A stretch of 64,000 nt of DNA, taken from Comamonas sp. lk (lineage in GTDB: Bacteria; Pseudomonadota; Gammaproteobacteria; Burkholderiales; Burkholderiaceae_C). Location of the stretch: NCBI GenBank assembly GCA_945865675.1, contig CAMBFO010000002.1:1-64000 (forward strand), given 5' to 3'. Position 1 is the stretch's first letter, and every line of letters begins with the position of its first letter. The notes below the pieces were generated by a model, which saw only the letters and a program-made list of their open reading frames with translations, had not been told where the DNA came from and ran no database searches. Below, piece after piece: positions 1 through 10,180 of this stretch. A program made the translations under genes and the position numbers.

Positions 1-23
1 CGAACCGCAGGTTCGCCTTTTTT
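1..23 (+). terminator. Rho-independent terminator of an upstream gene outside the window
   Basis: CGAACC-GCA-GGTTCG stem-loop followed by CCTTTTTT. Confidence 0.75.
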
Positions 24-44
24 GTGAGTCCCTGGAGATAGCGC

Positions 45-1982
45 ATGTTTGAATTCGTCCGCAAGCACAACAAGATCATGATGTTTGTCATGTTCTTGCT
101 GATCGTTCCCGCTTTTGTGCTGGTGGGTGTGGACGGATACAGCCGAAGCGATGGGTCCGGCTCCACAGTAGCCAAGATCGCCAGTTACAGCATCACCCAA
201 TCCGAGTGGGATGCCGCGCACAAAAATGAGGTGGATCGCCTGCGTGCCTCGCGCCCCGAACTGGATGCCAAGATGATGGACTCGCCAGAGGCCCGCTATG
301 TCACCTTGGAGCGTCTGGTGCGCGAGCGCGTCATGACCGAGGCGGCGGACGCTTCTTTGCTGCCAATTACCGATGCGCGATTGGCCCGTGAGTTGCAGCA
401 GATTCCAGCGATCGCCGAGATGAAAAAGCCCGATGGCAGTTTTGATAAAGAGCGCTATGAACAAATTGCGGCCAGCCAGGGCTTAACCACCGCCGGTTTG
501 GAAGCGCGTATCCGCCAGGATTTGTCTCTGCGGCAGTTGGAGTCGGGTGTGAGTAGCACCGCGTTCGCGCCCAAGGCCGTGGCCGACATGGCCTTAAATG
601 CGTTTTTTGAGCGGCGCGAGGTGCAGGTGGCGCGCTTTAGTTCCGCCGAATTTGCAGCCAAAGTGCAAACCAGTGATGCCGACATCGAGGCCTTCTACAA
701 GGCCAATAGCGCACTTTTCCAGGCGCCCGAGACCGCTGATGTGCAGTATTTGGTTTTCGATTTGGAGGCTGTGAAAAAGTCGATCAGCGTGCCCCAAGCC
801 GATGTGCGTACCTATTACGAGCAAAACATTGCGCGCCTGCAGTCCAAAGAAGAGCGCCGCGCCAGCCATATTTTGATCAACGCTCCCAAAGACATGCCCG
901 CTGCCGAGCGTGCAAAGGCCAAGGCCCAGGCGCAAGATGTGCTGGACAAAGTCAACGCCAAGCCCGATAGCTTTGCCCAGTTGGCGGCCAAGTTTTCGCA
1001 AGACCCCGGCTCTGCTGCCAATGGCGGTGACCTGAATTTTTTTGCGCGCGGGGCGATGGTCAAACCCTTTGAAGACAGCGCTTTTGCGCTGAAAAAAGGA
1101 CAAACTAGTGGATTGGTGGAAAGCGATTTCGGCTACCACATCATCCGTTTGACCGACATTAAAACCCCAGCGGCCCCCAGCTTTGAAAGCATGCGCGAGA
1201 AATTGGAGTCCGAACTCACCACCCAGCAGGCCCAGAAAAAATTTGCCGAGCAGGCTGAAGTGTTTACCAATGTGGTGTACGAGCAGGCAGACAGCTTACA
1301 AGCCGCCGCCGACCGCCTCAAGCTCAGCATTCAAAGCGCTAATGGCCTGCCGAAAACGCCCATCCAAGGCGCAAGCGGCCCCCTGGCCAATGCCAAATTG
1401 CTGGCTGCTTTGTTCAGCGTCGACGTGATCGAGAAAAAACACAATACCGAGGCCATAGAAACCGGCCCCAGCCAGATGGTTGCGGCGCGCATCAGCCAGC
1501 ACTACCCGGCGCGCACTAAACCATTGGACGAGGTGAATGCGCAAGTGAAAGCCCGCTTGGTTCAATCGCGCGCCCAAGAATTGGCCAAAAAAGAGGGGGA
1601 AACTCAACTTGCCGATTGGAAAAAGCAAGCGGATGAAGGCAAGCTTGGCGCCGCCACCGTACTGGGGCGCGACCAGCCCATACCCGGCTTGAGCCAGGTG
1701 CTGATGGATGCCATCCTGCGCGCTGATACTTCTGCACTGCCGGCCTGGCTGGGTGTGGACCTGGGAGCGCAAGGCTATGCGGTGGCCCGCGTGAATAAGG
1801 TCTTGCCCCGCAACGCGCCGCCAGCCGCCGTGGCTGAGCAGGAGCGCGGCCAGATGGCGCGTTGGCTGGCGGGGGCCGAGTGGGATGCGTATTACGAAGT
1901 GTTGAAAAAGCGCTTCAAGGTGCAGATCAAAGTAGCCAAGCCCCAAGCCGATGCCAGTGCGGCGCTTGCCGCTGCGGAGTAA
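45..1982 (+). CDS. ppiD: Periplasmic folding chaperone / peptidylprolyl isomerase PpiD (SurA_N + PpiC rotamase)
   Basis: N-terminal TM anchor (MFEFVRKHNKIMMFVMFLLIVPAFVLVG) and parvulin block RRASHILI...GGDLNFFARGAMVKPFEDSAF...GYHIIRL. Confidence 0.92.
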   Translation: MFEFVRKHNKIMMFVMFLLIVPAFVLVGVDGYSRSDGSGSTVAKIASYSITQSEWDAAHKNEVDRLRASRPELDAKMMDSPEARYVTLERLVRERVMTEAADASLLPITDARLARELQQIPAIAEMKKPDGSFDKERYEQIAASQGLTTAGLEARIRQDLSLRQLESGVSSTAFAPKAVADMALNAFFERREVQVARFSSAEFAAKVQTSDADIEAFYKANSALFQAPETADVQYLVFDLEAVKKSISVPQADVRTYYEQNIARLQSKEERRASHILINAPKDMPAAERAKAKAQAQDVLDKVNAKPDSFAQLAAKFSQDPGSAANGGDLNFFARGAMVKPFEDSAFALKKGQTSGLVESDFGYHIIRLTDIKTPAAPSFESMREKLESELTTQQAQKKFAEQAEVFTNVVYEQADSLQAAADRLKLSIQSANGLPKTPIQGASGPLANAKLLAALFSVDVIEKKHNTEAIETGPSQMVAARISQHYPARTKPLDEVNAQVKARLVQSRAQELAKKEGETQLADWKKQADEGKLGAATVLGRDQPIPGLSQVLMDAILRADTSALPAWLGVDLGAQGYAVARVNKVLPRNAPPAAVAEQERGQMARWLAGAEWDAYYEVLKKRFKVQIKVAKPQADASAALAAAE

Positions 1983-2034
1983 GGGCTGCTTTCAAGGCCT
2001 TGCCAAGGCGAGGCCAGTTTATAATTCTATTTAC

Positions 2035-2111
2035 GGTGGCTGTAGCTCAGTTGGTAGAGTCCAGGATTGTGATTCCTGTTGTCGTGGGTTCGAGCCCCAT
2101 CAGCCACCCCA
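2035..2111 (+). tRNA. tRNA-His (GTG anticodon), CCA encoded
   Basis: GTGGCTG/CAGCCAC acceptor stem, extra G-1 opposite C73, TTGTGAT anticodon loop, GGTTCGAGCCC T-arm. Confidence 0.95.
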
Positions 2112-2127
2112 AGTAAATCATGCACTT

Positions 2128-2155
2128 AGCCCATCCATTACCGGTTGGGCTTTTT
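2128..2155 (+). terminator. Rho-independent terminator after tRNA-His
   Basis: AGCCCATCC-ATTACC-GGTTGGGCT followed by TTTT. Confidence 0.7.
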
Positions 2156-2387
2156 GCTTTTTGGCTTCAGGCTCATGTAGCCACCATGCAGCCACGAGTA
2201 CAGAGTTATTTAGTGAGCAGGGTCTCATCAGCCGAGCCTAAGAACGGGGTCGATTTGTTTTCCTTACCAAAAGTGACGGTAGGAAAGCTCGCACTGGCGC
2301 AGGGGTGGAGGGAATGCGGTGCCCGTAGTTTAAGGACCGGGAACCATAACAATGCCGAACTCTCTACGCAGGTAAATCAAAAACTCG

Positions 2388-2827
2388 CTAAAACGGCGAT
2401 ACGACAGGTTTTTGCACGAACCTTACCGACTGCCAGGGCCACGCTGTACGGATAAAGTACTGATAAGTGATGCTACCAGGCGGTGCTGACGGACAAGCAG
2501 GAACTAGGCTGGGCGGACACCGCGTTGGCTGGTGCTGGTTGAACGTGAAAGGGGGCGGACTTGAACCATTCCTCGGTCTGATGCCGTCATACGCGCTTTG
2601 CTCTGCTAGCCATAGTCGTGCCTCGCCGCAGCCTTCTACACCCCGCCGCGCTTCAATACGCAGGGCCATTTCAGGGGAGATAGCGGCGCGACCATTGAGC
2701 AAACGCGACAGCGCCACACGGGATACATCCAACTGCTTTGCGGCTTCGGTCACATTCAGACCCAGCGCTGGCAGTACGTCATCGCGCAGTGTCAAGCCGG
2801 GATGAGGGGGGTAAACATATGTGCCAT
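2388..2827 (-). pseudogene. higA: HigA-type antitoxin (XRE HTH), frameshifted near its 5' end
   Basis: ATG at 2827 reads MAHMFTPLIPA*. Adding one C to the C6 run (2806-2811) restores MAHMFTPPHPGLTLRDDVLPALGLNVTEAAKQLDVSRVALSRLLNGRAAISPEMALRIEA, a canonical HigA sequence. Confidence 0.75.
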
Positions 2828-2837
2828 GGCAAATCTC

Positions 2838-3116
2838 CTAGTGGTAGTCCTGATAGTCAACCAACACAACGTCGGTGCCTTCAAATGTGAAAGTCATCCT
2901 CTAGTTACCGTTGACCGAGATCGACCAATGGTTTTGCATGTTCTCTTGCAGGGCATGCAAGCCCCAGCCCGGCAGGTTCATATCGCTGTCGCCGGTGGCC
3001 ACGTTGAGCCGGGATAGTTGGCGGGCCGGCTTGGCAGCATGCGCATGGTTTATGCCAGCCTTCGATCCATTCTCAAAAAACAGCTTGAGCCCTTTGTGTC
3101 GGAATGACTTGATCAC
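2838..3116 (-). pseudogene. higB: HigB-type toxin (RelE/HigB family) with in-frame amber codon
   Basis: MIKSFRHKGLKLFFENGSKAGINHAHAAKPARQLSRLNVATGDSDMNLPGWGLHALQENMQNHWSISVNGN-[TAG]-RMTFTFEGTDVVLVDYQDYH*: 93 codons, with TAG (2901-2903) where HigB normally has W. Confidence 0.8.
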
Positions 3117-3384
3117 CCGAAGCGCGATTCCTTAAACACTGGCTGTTGTAGCCTTCTTCATAGACCACTTAATCCTTAGAACTATTTGCTCCCACAGCAC
3201 GAACGTCAAGACGTTTGGCGCTATGGACATTAGATACCCTATGAGGCTCACTAGATGAGCCTGGAGGAACATTCCTAAATGATCGCCTAAGGTCGATAGC
3301 CCCATTGCAAAGTGGCCAGGTTTTTTAGTCGATAAGATTGGTCAGCTACCAAATGCATTTCAACAACCAACATAAGGAAAGACT

Positions 3385-3774
3385 ATGTTCAGTCACGTAA
3401 TGATCGGTGCCAATGACATCGAAGCATCAAGGAAGTTTTATGATGCCGTGCTCGGTACCTTGAATCTATCACCAGGCGTAGCCAATAAAGACAATCGCTA
3501 CTTCTATCGCAGTCCTAAGGGTTCTTTTTCAATCACCAAGCCCCTTGATGGCCAAGCTGCAACCCATGCCAATGGTGGAACGATTGGATTTCTTGCTGAG
3601 ACACCCGAGCAGGTGCAGGCTTTTCATGCTGCTGGTATTGCTAACGGTGGAACTAGCTGCGAAGAGCCGCCCGGCCCTAGGGTAGGGCCATTTGGTGCTT
3701 TATATCTTGCGTATCTCCGTGACCCATCTGGAAACAAGATTTGCGCACTGCATCGGCCATCTGAGCCAGCCTAA
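3385..3774 (+). CDS. VOC family (glyoxalase/bleomycin resistance-like) protein
   Basis: MFSHVMIGANDIEASRKFYDAVLGTL ... YLAYLRDPSGNKICALH. Confidence 0.85.
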   Translation: MFSHVMIGANDIEASRKFYDAVLGTLNLSPGVANKDNRYFYRSPKGSFSITKPLDGQAATHANGGTIGFLAETPEQVQAFHAAGIANGGTSCEEPPGPRVGPFGALYLAYLRDPSGNKICALHRPSEPA

Positions 3775-3924
3775 TGGGAGTTAGCCCTCGGTCGTTTTGT
3801 AGACTGTGCACTTGAAAAGATGCCTAGAGTATGCGTAGGCTATTGAAGTTCGGATATCGAAAAATTAGGCTATCAGCACGAAAAAAAAAATTTCAATTAG
3901 CCCTCATTTTTTTATCTAAATTCT

Positions 3925-4245
3925 ATGCGTGCAAAGCATAACGTCTACGTCGTTGAGTTGTCTAAGGACGTCTTGGATGTGAAAAAATTCGTAAAAGCGA
4001 ATCCAGGCTACGTTACGGGCATGCCGTGCGTCTACGTGGGAATGACAGGTCTAGATCCGGATGTACGCTTTGATAATCATATGGCTGGAATTCGCTCAAA
4101 CAAATACGTCACTCGCTTTGGCGTCCGATTGATGACGCAGCTTTTTGAACACTTAAACCCAATGCCCTATGGCGATGCGCAATATATGGAGGTGGACTTA
4201 GGTATCCGCTTGCGGAAACAAGGCTATGGAGTTTGGCAAGCGTAA
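3925..4245 (+). CDS. GIY-YIG-like small protein of unknown function
   Basis: YVVEL...PCVYVGMTGLDPDVRFDNHMAGIRSNKYVTRFG...AQYMEVDLGIRLRKQGYGVWQA. Confidence 0.55.
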   Translation: MRAKHNVYVVELSKDVLDVKKFVKANPGYVTGMPCVYVGMTGLDPDVRFDNHMAGIRSNKYVTRFGVRLMTQLFEHLNPMPYGDAQYMEVDLGIRLRKQGYGVWQA

Positions 4246-4292
4246 ATCGAGGTACTATCAAAAAGTTTTTGAAACTTCCAGGAACATGCTAA

Positions 4293-5249
4293 ATGGCTGC
4301 ATCTAGTTTGTTGGCTTTGATTGACGATATTGCCATGTTGTTAGATGACGTGGCTACCATGACTAAAGTGGCAGCGCGACAAAGTGCTGCATCTGCAGAT
4401 GATGTAGCGGCTATGACGCAATTAGCTGCAAAAAAAACGGCCGGGGTCTTAGGTGATGACCTAGCCCTCAATGCGCAACAAGTCACAGGTGTCAAGGCTG
4501 ATCGTGAGTTGCCAGTGGTTTGGGCAGTTGCCAAAGGATCATTGCTAAACAAATTAATCTTAGTGCCAGCCGCCATGGTGATCAGCGCCATTGCGCCATG
4601 GATGATCACGCCCTTGTTGATGCTAGGCGGACTTTTTTTGTGTTTCGAGGGCGCAGAAAAGTTGCTTCATACCTACTTGCAAAGTAATGATGACAAAGAA
4701 GCGCACCATCTCCAGTTGGCACAAGCCGTGGCCAATGAAGAGGTTAACCTGTTGGAATTTGAACAAGACAAAATCAAAGGTGCTATTCGAACTGACTTTA
4801 TTTTGTCAGCAGAGATCATTGTGATCACCCTGGGAACTGCTGCTACAGGCAGCTTTGGTCAGCAGTTGGCCGTATTGGTGGGTATTTCTTTAATCATGAC
4901 CGTAGGTGTTTATGGGCTGGTTGGCGCCATAGTCAAGATTGATGATGCTGGTTTGTATCTGATCCAGCAAGGCAATGCAATTTTTAGAGCGGTGGGTCAA
5001 GGGTTGCTGGCCTTTGCCCCATGGCTTATGAAAACCTTGTCCGTTCTGGGAACAACTGCGATGTTCTTGGTCGGTGGCGGCATCTTGCTGCATGGCATCC
5101 CAGCGCTTGGGCATGCAGTAGAAGCTTGGTTTTTGGGAATGGGCTGGATTACGGCTCTATTGAATAACTTGGCTGGCGGAGTGTTAGGACTGGTTGCAGG
5201 TTCCATTGCTGCTGCTGTTTGGCAACTGATTTGTCGATTGAAAAAGTAA
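4293..5249 (+). CDS. DUF808 family (YedI-like) inner membrane protein
   Basis: [66 protein letters not shown] signature and multiple TM segments. Confidence 0.9.
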   Translation: MAASSLLALIDDIAMLLDDVATMTKVAARQSAASADDVAAMTQLAAKKTAGVLGDDLALNAQQVTGVKADRELPVVWAVAKGSLLNKLILVPAAMVISAIAPWMITPLLMLGGLFLCFEGAEKLLHTYLQSNDDKEAHHLQLAQAVANEEVNLLEFEQDKIKGAIRTDFILSAEIIVITLGTAATGSFGQQLAVLVGISLIMTVGVYGLVGAIVKIDDAGLYLIQQGNAIFRAVGQGLLAFAPWLMKTLSVLGTTAMFLVGGGILLHGIPALGHAVEAWFLGMGWITALLNNLAGGVLGLVAGSIAAAVWQLICRLKK

Positions 5250-5318
5250 GCCTTGCCGCGCCGCCTTGTATTTTTACTCAGCCTTGCTGGCACAGCGGCG
5301 GTCGCTGAACAAACGACA

Positions 5319-5545
5319 CTAGCCTCTGGCCAGCAACTGAAAAACGCGATCGCAGGAAGCAAGGTACAAGGTAGTGGTCGTAAACGCTCCAGCCATGCCT
5401 GTCACTCTGAGTTTCCCCGGGGCTTCAAGTGAACTTATGCCGTAGGCGTGCGAAAGCCTGGCTATCAATAACAATGCACCCAGGGTATGAAGCATCCAAC
5501 TTGGTCCACCCTGAATTTCCACAAAGGGCCAACAAGAGCAAGGTG
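5319..5545 (-). pseudogene. 3' remnant of a MAPEG-family membrane protein
   Basis: LITLLLLAL-[+1 T]-VEIQGGPSWMLHTLGALLLIARLSHAYGISS...RVTGMAGAFTTTTLYL. MAPEG C-terminal half, N-terminus absent, one apparent frameshift. Confidence 0.6.
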
Positions 5546-5546
5546 A

Positions 5547-6197
5547 TCAGTCAAGAAGATGTCCCGTTTTGACCAGAATGAGGCATCCCTCGATACTGAA
5601 CGGCTGGTGCTGGCTGAGATGCGGACTGCGAATCCAACTCCCCTGTGGGTAACTCCCATGTTCGTCGGAAAACACGCCTTCCACCACATAAATCTCCTCG
5701 CCACCGTAATGACGGTGAAGATTGAAATACGTTTGCGGTGCCCATCGCACCAATGCGGTGTGAATGGTCCCGAATTCAGACAGGGGCATAACCTGTAGCC
5801 CCTCAACCATTCCCTGGAACCAGGGCGATTGCTGGCTATGGACCACAACGCGCTCACTGTCATCGGGTGATAGGTATCTGAGTTTCACAAACAAGGTGCA
5901 CCCGTTCACAGAAAATGGCGCGTGGCTGGACCCTGAGGGATTTTTCAAATAAGTGCCTGGCCCATAGTCCCCAAACTCGTCGCTCAAAGTACCATCGAGC
6001 ACCAGAATTTCTTCGCCAAGCGCGTGCTCATGAAAATCAAACGTTGCACCTGCGTCATACCGCACGATTGAAGTCGCACGGGCTATCTCACCGCCCTCGC
6101 GTTCTAAAAGTCGGCGGTGTACCAGCGGCGCAGGAGATGGCTGCCAAGTTAGGGCGTTGCTATCGACAACGCAGCGTTGCGAAAGAACAGCAAGCAT
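5547..6197 (-). CDS. Cupin-domain protein (ChrR-like, two cupin modules)
   Basis: DAGATFDFHEHALGEEILVLDGTLSDEFGDYGPGTYLKNPSGSSHAPFS and a second module NLHRHYGGEEIYVVEGVFSDEHGSYPQGSWIRSP. Confidence 0.8.
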   Translation of the reverse strand: MLAVLSQRCVVDSNALTWQPSPAPLVHRRLLEREGGEIARATSIVRYDAGATFDFHEHALGEEILVLDGTLSDEFGDYGPGTYLKNPSGSSHAPFSVNGCTLFVKLRYLSPDDSERVVVHSQQSPWFQGMVEGLQVMPLSEFGTIHTALVRWAPQTYFNLHRHYGGEEIYVVEGVFSDEHGSYPQGSWIRSPHLSQHQPFSIEGCLILVKTGHLLD

Positions 6198-7135
6198 TAT
6201 TGACCCAGGAATGTCTGAACTGCAGCCACCGTTGCAGCCGGATCTTCCTCGTGTCCCACGTGGCCCAGCTTTTCAAAAACAATCAGTTGGCTACCCGCAA
6301 TATCGCGGTGAAATTTTTCGGCGTTGTCCGGAGTGATGAGCCGATCAAGACCGCCCCAGAGGATCAAGGTCGGCACCTTTACCTGTTTGATCGCTGATTC
6401 ATTTTGTCCAGGCTTGTTTTGCGCGAACCTTTCGGTGATGGCTTTTCTATTGCCCGCGCGTAGGGCCAAGTCGTAGTAGCGATCAACCAATTCGGCTGTG
6501 ACCTTGGTAGGGTCTGCATAGACGTTTCGAACGCTAGATTCAATGACGCTGCGCGGCAAGATGTTGCTAAGCAGGCGGCTGAGCAGGGGCATTTGCGCAA
6601 GTTTGAAAGCTATAGGCACCGACGTGGCTGTGGTGGCATATCCTGAAGAATCGACCAATATCAACCGTGAAACCCGGTCTGGGTAGGCGACGGTGGTTTG
6701 CCAGCTGACATCGCCACCAAATGAATTTCCCGCTAAAACTGCACGCTTTATTTGCAGCGTGTCCATCAAGGAGTTCATGAAATGGGTGTAAGCGGGCATT
6801 TGGTAATTGCCGTCCTTGGTTGGTCCAGTGAGGCCAAACCCTGGTAAATCCACCCGGATCACCCGGTGTTTGGATTTGAGTGCCTCGGACCAAGCATCCC
6901 AGGTGTGCAAACTGGCGCCAGTACCGTGCAAAAGGATGATGGGTTCCGGGTCATCCCTTGGTCCTTCGTCACGCAAATGCACGTTCATGCCATCAATGGC
7001 GACAAATTGGGAAGGCTGCTGCGCCCAGCGCGCCGTCAAATCCTCTACCGGACGATCAGGCGCCCACACAGCGACCACGCCAATTACCAAGAGCGCGACC
7101 AAGGAAAGCAGCAGATTTCGGACAATTTTTCGCAT
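6197..7135 (-). CDS. Alpha/beta fold hydrolase
   Basis: IILLHGTGASLHTWDAW; nucleophile elbow AGNSFGGD; C-terminal GHVGHEEDP. TAATG overlap with the cupin gene. Confidence 0.88.
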   Translation of the reverse strand: MRKIVRNLLLSLVALLVIGVVAVWAPDRPVEDLTARWAQQPSQFVAIDGMNVHLRDEGPRDDPEPIILLHGTGASLHTWDAWSEALKSKHRVIRVDLPGFGLTGPTKDGNYQMPAYTHFMNSLMDTLQIKRAVLAGNSFGGDVSWQTTVAYPDRVSRLILVDSSGYATTATSVPIAFKLAQMPLLSRLLSNILPRSVIESSVRNVYADPTKVTAELVDRYYDLALRAGNRKAITERFAQNKPGQNESAIKQVKVPTLILWGGLDRLITPDNAEKFHRDIAGSQLIVFEKLGHVGHEEDPAATVAAVQTFLGQ

Positions 7136-7320
7136 ATGGTTGGCTTGTTTGGTCAGGATTCGGGTTTGTCCGGATTATCCAGCGGACCCCGCCTGGGCAT
7201 CGCGTAGGCGCAGCCCCGTACGATACGAACCGAATTTACTCGGCAAACCAAGGCCCCTAAGATAAATCCCATGCTGCTGCCGAGTTCTGGCTGTACACAA
7301 AATGCACATGGAAGTGTTCG

Positions 7321-7860
7321 ATGGAGAGTCCCCTACTTAAATTTCTAACCCGCCGACAGCTTTTCTGCAAAAGTCCGCTTGACATCGTGTGTGTTGAAAG
7401 CATAGGGGGTGGCGCCGTCATTGAGTGCTTTGGCAATGCCTACAGTCAGTTGCGCAAGCCAGGAGTCACGATTGTCAGTGGTTGGCTCGCAGAGCCACGG
7501 CAGAATTCGCACGCCAAGCGCCAATTCACCCAGCATTGGTGGAACTTTGACCAGCACAGCAGCGAATACTTCGACATATCGCCTGGAATTGAAAAGGGCG
7601 CAATTTATATTCTGGACCGTGATATTGCATTGTTCGCCATCGACAACAATGTGCGTCTTTCGAGCTGTGTTTCGCGCTCGGTTGTTTACTCGGGCGGCGA
7701 GTTTTATACCATGGAGTACGCATCAAGCGGCTACGATTTGCAGCCGGCACCAGACTTGTCCACGGAGCGGCTCTTTGCTCCCTTTCTGCAGCCAGCACCC
7801 CAGTTTGCAGCGAACGAGCCGGCGCCTCAGACCAATCTAGGCGTGGGGCTTATCCATTGA
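7321..7860 (+). CDS. Hypothetical protein
   Basis: 179-aa ORF between the hydrolase and the response regulator; no family recognised. Confidence 0.4.
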   Translation: MESPLLKFLTRRQLFCKSPLDIVCVESIGGGAVIECFGNAYSQLRKPGVTIVSGWLAEPRQNSHAKRQFTQHWWNFDQHSSEYFDISPGIEKGAIYILDRDIALFAIDNNVRLSSCVSRSVVYSGGEFYTMEYASSGYDLQPAPDLSTERLFAPFLQPAPQFAANEPAPQTNLGVGLIH

Positions 7861-8434
7861 GCAGGGTGGATCGAATAAGGTCAATCACACTATGTTGCCC
7901 GAGCTTCTCGAGCACCCGAGATTTATGAACCTCTACCGTTCGGGGACTGATCTGTAGCAAGCTGGCAATTTCTTTGTTGCTTTTTCCATCCAACAAATGG
8001 TTGCGAACTTCTGCTTCGCGGGGAGTTAGCTCACCCGGCTGGGGGCTATTTTGCTGCGGTGGTCGGCTGACACGCAGCACCGCTTTCCCAAGGGTATTCA
8101 TCAGTTCCTGGGGATCGTAGGGCTTTTCGATGAAATCGACCGCGCCCAAAAGGAAGGCTTGCCGTGCCGTGCGCACATCGCCATGGGCAGTGATGACAAT
8201 ACAGACCAGATGCGGTGCCCGCTCTTTTACCTGTTCCAACACTTGCAAACCGCTCATGCCCCCAAGGTAAATATCCAAGATGACGCAGCCCGTAGAGTCT
8301 GTGTTGATCACTCGCAGGAAATCTTCGGCGTTGGAAAATACCGATACGGAAGCCCCGGCCATGCTGGTTAAGAGCGCCAAGGCATCGCGAATGGCTGCCT
8401 CGTCGTCAACGATGTAGAGGTTAGTATTTTTCAA
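7850..8434 (-). CDS. Two-component response regulator, FixJ/NarL type (receiver + LuxR HTH)
   Basis: NLYIVDDEAAIRDAL...VILDIYLGGMSG...ITAHGDV...FIEKPY; LTPREAEVRNHLLDGKSNKEIASLLQISPRTVEVHKSRVLEKL. Confidence 0.93.
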   Translation of the reverse strand: MKNTNLYIVDDEAAIRDALALLTSMAGASVSVFSNAEDFLRVINTDSTGCVILDIYLGGMSGLQVLEQVKERAPHLVCIVITAHGDVRTARQAFLLGAVDFIEKPYDPQELMNTLGKAVLRVSRPPQQNSPQPGELTPREAEVRNHLLDGKSNKEIASLLQISPRTVEVHKSRVLEKLGQHSVIDLIRSTLLNG

Positions 8435-10064
8435 GGGCGTTTACATGCGTTGAACTGGCTATTGGCAAGGAAATTCGGAACTTCATGCTGGAATTGGGTA
8501 TCGCCACAATCTCGCCTTGGTGGGCTTCAATGACATCGCGGGCAAGGTGCAGTCCCACCCCCATGCCACCGGATGTCCGAGAATATCCAAAGTCAAAAAT
8601 TTCTTCCACCCGATCTTCGTCGATGAAGGTGCCACTGTCCCAAAAGTCTACATTGCAAGAGGTAGCATCAACCTTTAGCTCAACCCTAAGCCATCTGGCC
8701 GCACCGCGTGCTGCAGCCGAGGTGCCATTGGTCACCAGGTTGCGCAGCGCCAGGCTGAGTTGGGTCATATCGCCCCGGAATTGAATTGCATCTGCCCGCT
8801 CTATTTCGTAGATTTGTACGCCTAGGCTGCTCGCGCGTAGCGTTTCACTTTCTAAGGTTTTGCGAACCAGATCAACGAGATCGAATTCGCTCACGGATAA
8901 GCTGCCTTGCTGATAGAAATCTTTCACCCGGTGGACAATTTTGCGCACCCGAGCGGACTCTGTCACGATCGAGTTGACGGCGCGGCTGAGTTCGGGGTGG
9001 TGCCAGTCGGGTGTGTTGTGGATGATCTGATGGGCTGCCATCGCGTAGGTGCTAATGGAGGTCAGAGGTTGGCTGATTTCATGGGTCACCACCCCGGCAA
9101 TGCGGCCCAGTGTGGATGCCCGCTGGCGGCTGCGCAAGCGCCGCTCTGTCAGAACTTTCTCGTCAATGGTAACGCCGATGGTCAAGGCAACCAGGGAGAT
9201 CACCGTCATGAGTGCCTGTACTTCCAACACCACGCTGTTGGACGAATTGCGGGCCATATAAGCGCTCACCAAAAGCAATTGCGCAGGAAAGGACGCAAGG
9301 ATCACGCCGGACATTCCGTGCCGCACGGCAATCCAGGCCAGCGGCAGCAAAATGAAGTAGCTATAGCGCAGCGGTGTGGTGGTCGCAAAGGACGCCAAAG
9401 CGCCAATCACCATCACAATAACCAGCACAGGCCCGATGAAATTGGCCTGCTGTATCAAGCGCAGGCAGGCGCTGCGGCGCGCAGGGCTGGTAAGGGCAGA
9501 GAGCAAGGGCATGAGTACCAACAACCCAACCAAATCACCCACCGTTAGTTTGATAAACACGTCAACCCATGCGCCTATAGTGACCGCATCGAAGTAATGC
9601 AAGGTCGTTACGGTTAAGCAAGCGTTGAGCAGCACACAGGCAATCAGTGCCGTGAGTCCCACGATCAAGGTTTTGAAGTTGTTAAAGCTATGGAAACCGA
9701 CCGCATAACGCGTGATGGCTGCGCGGGCTCCCAGGTAGCAGGCAACGTTGATCAGCGTCAGGGCGATCGATTGCGCCCCCAATGGGTCGTTGCCCCGAAT
9801 CAGCCAGTCAGAGAGCGACAAGCCTGCTGCGTATGAAAAAACAAAACTGGTGCGTTGGCCAAAGGCAAAAATTGCCAATGCCGGCAGGGGGTTCCAGGCG
9901 GTGACGTTCAGGTTGGCCGTGGGTTGAATAAAGCTAACCCAATCCAAGGCAACCACGCCCAGTACCACCAGTACGTGCCAAAACAGGAGACTGTCAACAA
10001 TCGTGGAAGGTGATGGGCTACGCGGTAGCTGATGGGACAGTAATGGGACCAAAGCGGTTCGCAA
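8421..10064 (-). CDS. Sensor histidine kinase with MASE1-like N-terminal membrane domain
   Basis: Multiple TM segments then GRIAGVVTHEISQPLTSISTYAMAAHQ (H-box), LRNLVTNGTSAA (N-box), SGGMGVGLHLARDVIEAHQGEI (G-box). Overlaps the response regulator ORF by 14 nt. Confidence 0.9.
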   Translation of the reverse strand: MRTALVPLLSHQLPRSPSPSTIVDSLLFWHVLVVLGVVALDWVSFIQPTANLNVTAWNPLPALAIFAFGQRTSFVFSYAAGLSLSDWLIRGNDPLGAQSIALTLINVACYLGARAAITRYAVGFHSFNNFKTLIVGLTALIACVLLNACLTVTTLHYFDAVTIGAWVDVFIKLTVGDLVGLLVLMPLLSALTSPARRSACLRLIQQANFIGPVLVIVMVIGALASFATTTPLRYSYFILLPLAWIAVRHGMSGVILASFPAQLLLVSAYMARNSSNSVVLEVQALMTVISLVALTIGVTIDEKVLTERRLRSRQRASTLGRIAGVVTHEISQPLTSISTYAMAAHQIIHNTPDWHHPELSRAVNSIVTESARVRKIVHRVKDFYQQGSLSVSEFDLVDLVRKTLESETLRASSLGVQIYEIERADAIQFRGDMTQLSLALRNLVTNGTSAAARGAARWLRVELKVDATSCNVDFWDSGTFIDEDRVEEIFDFGYSRTSGGMGVGLHLARDVIEAHQGEIVAIPNSSMKFRISLPIASSTHVNALEKY

Positions 10065-10136
10065 TCAGAGACAGGCCGGTAAAAGAGCTGCAAGATTGGT
10101 GATCTTAACGGGCCAAAGGTTCTCTAGCATGGTGGC

Positions 10137-10180
10137 TAGCCCGTACGGGCTAAGCCCTGAGGGCACTCCGCAGGTGCCCT
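10137..10180. repeat. 16-bp perfect palindrome followed by a 7-bp-stem hairpin
   Basis: TAGCCCGTACGGGCTA (10137-10152), then AGGGCAC-TCCGCAG-GTGCCCT (10160-10180). Confidence 0.6.

Noticed and set aside
594-1139. 181-aa minus-strand ORF opposite ppiD
   Set aside because: Antisense shadow ORF of a confidently identified gene.
5252-5431. Short plus-strand frame with a signal-peptide-like start (LPRRLVFLLSLAGTAAVAEQ)
   Set aside because: Only TTG start, partly antisense to the MAPEG remnant and ends quickly; insufficient support.
2112-5545. Integrative element at the tRNA-His 3' end
   Set aside because: Decayed and accessory genes follow the tRNA, but I found no integrase and no duplicated tRNA 3' end, so an island boundary is not supported.
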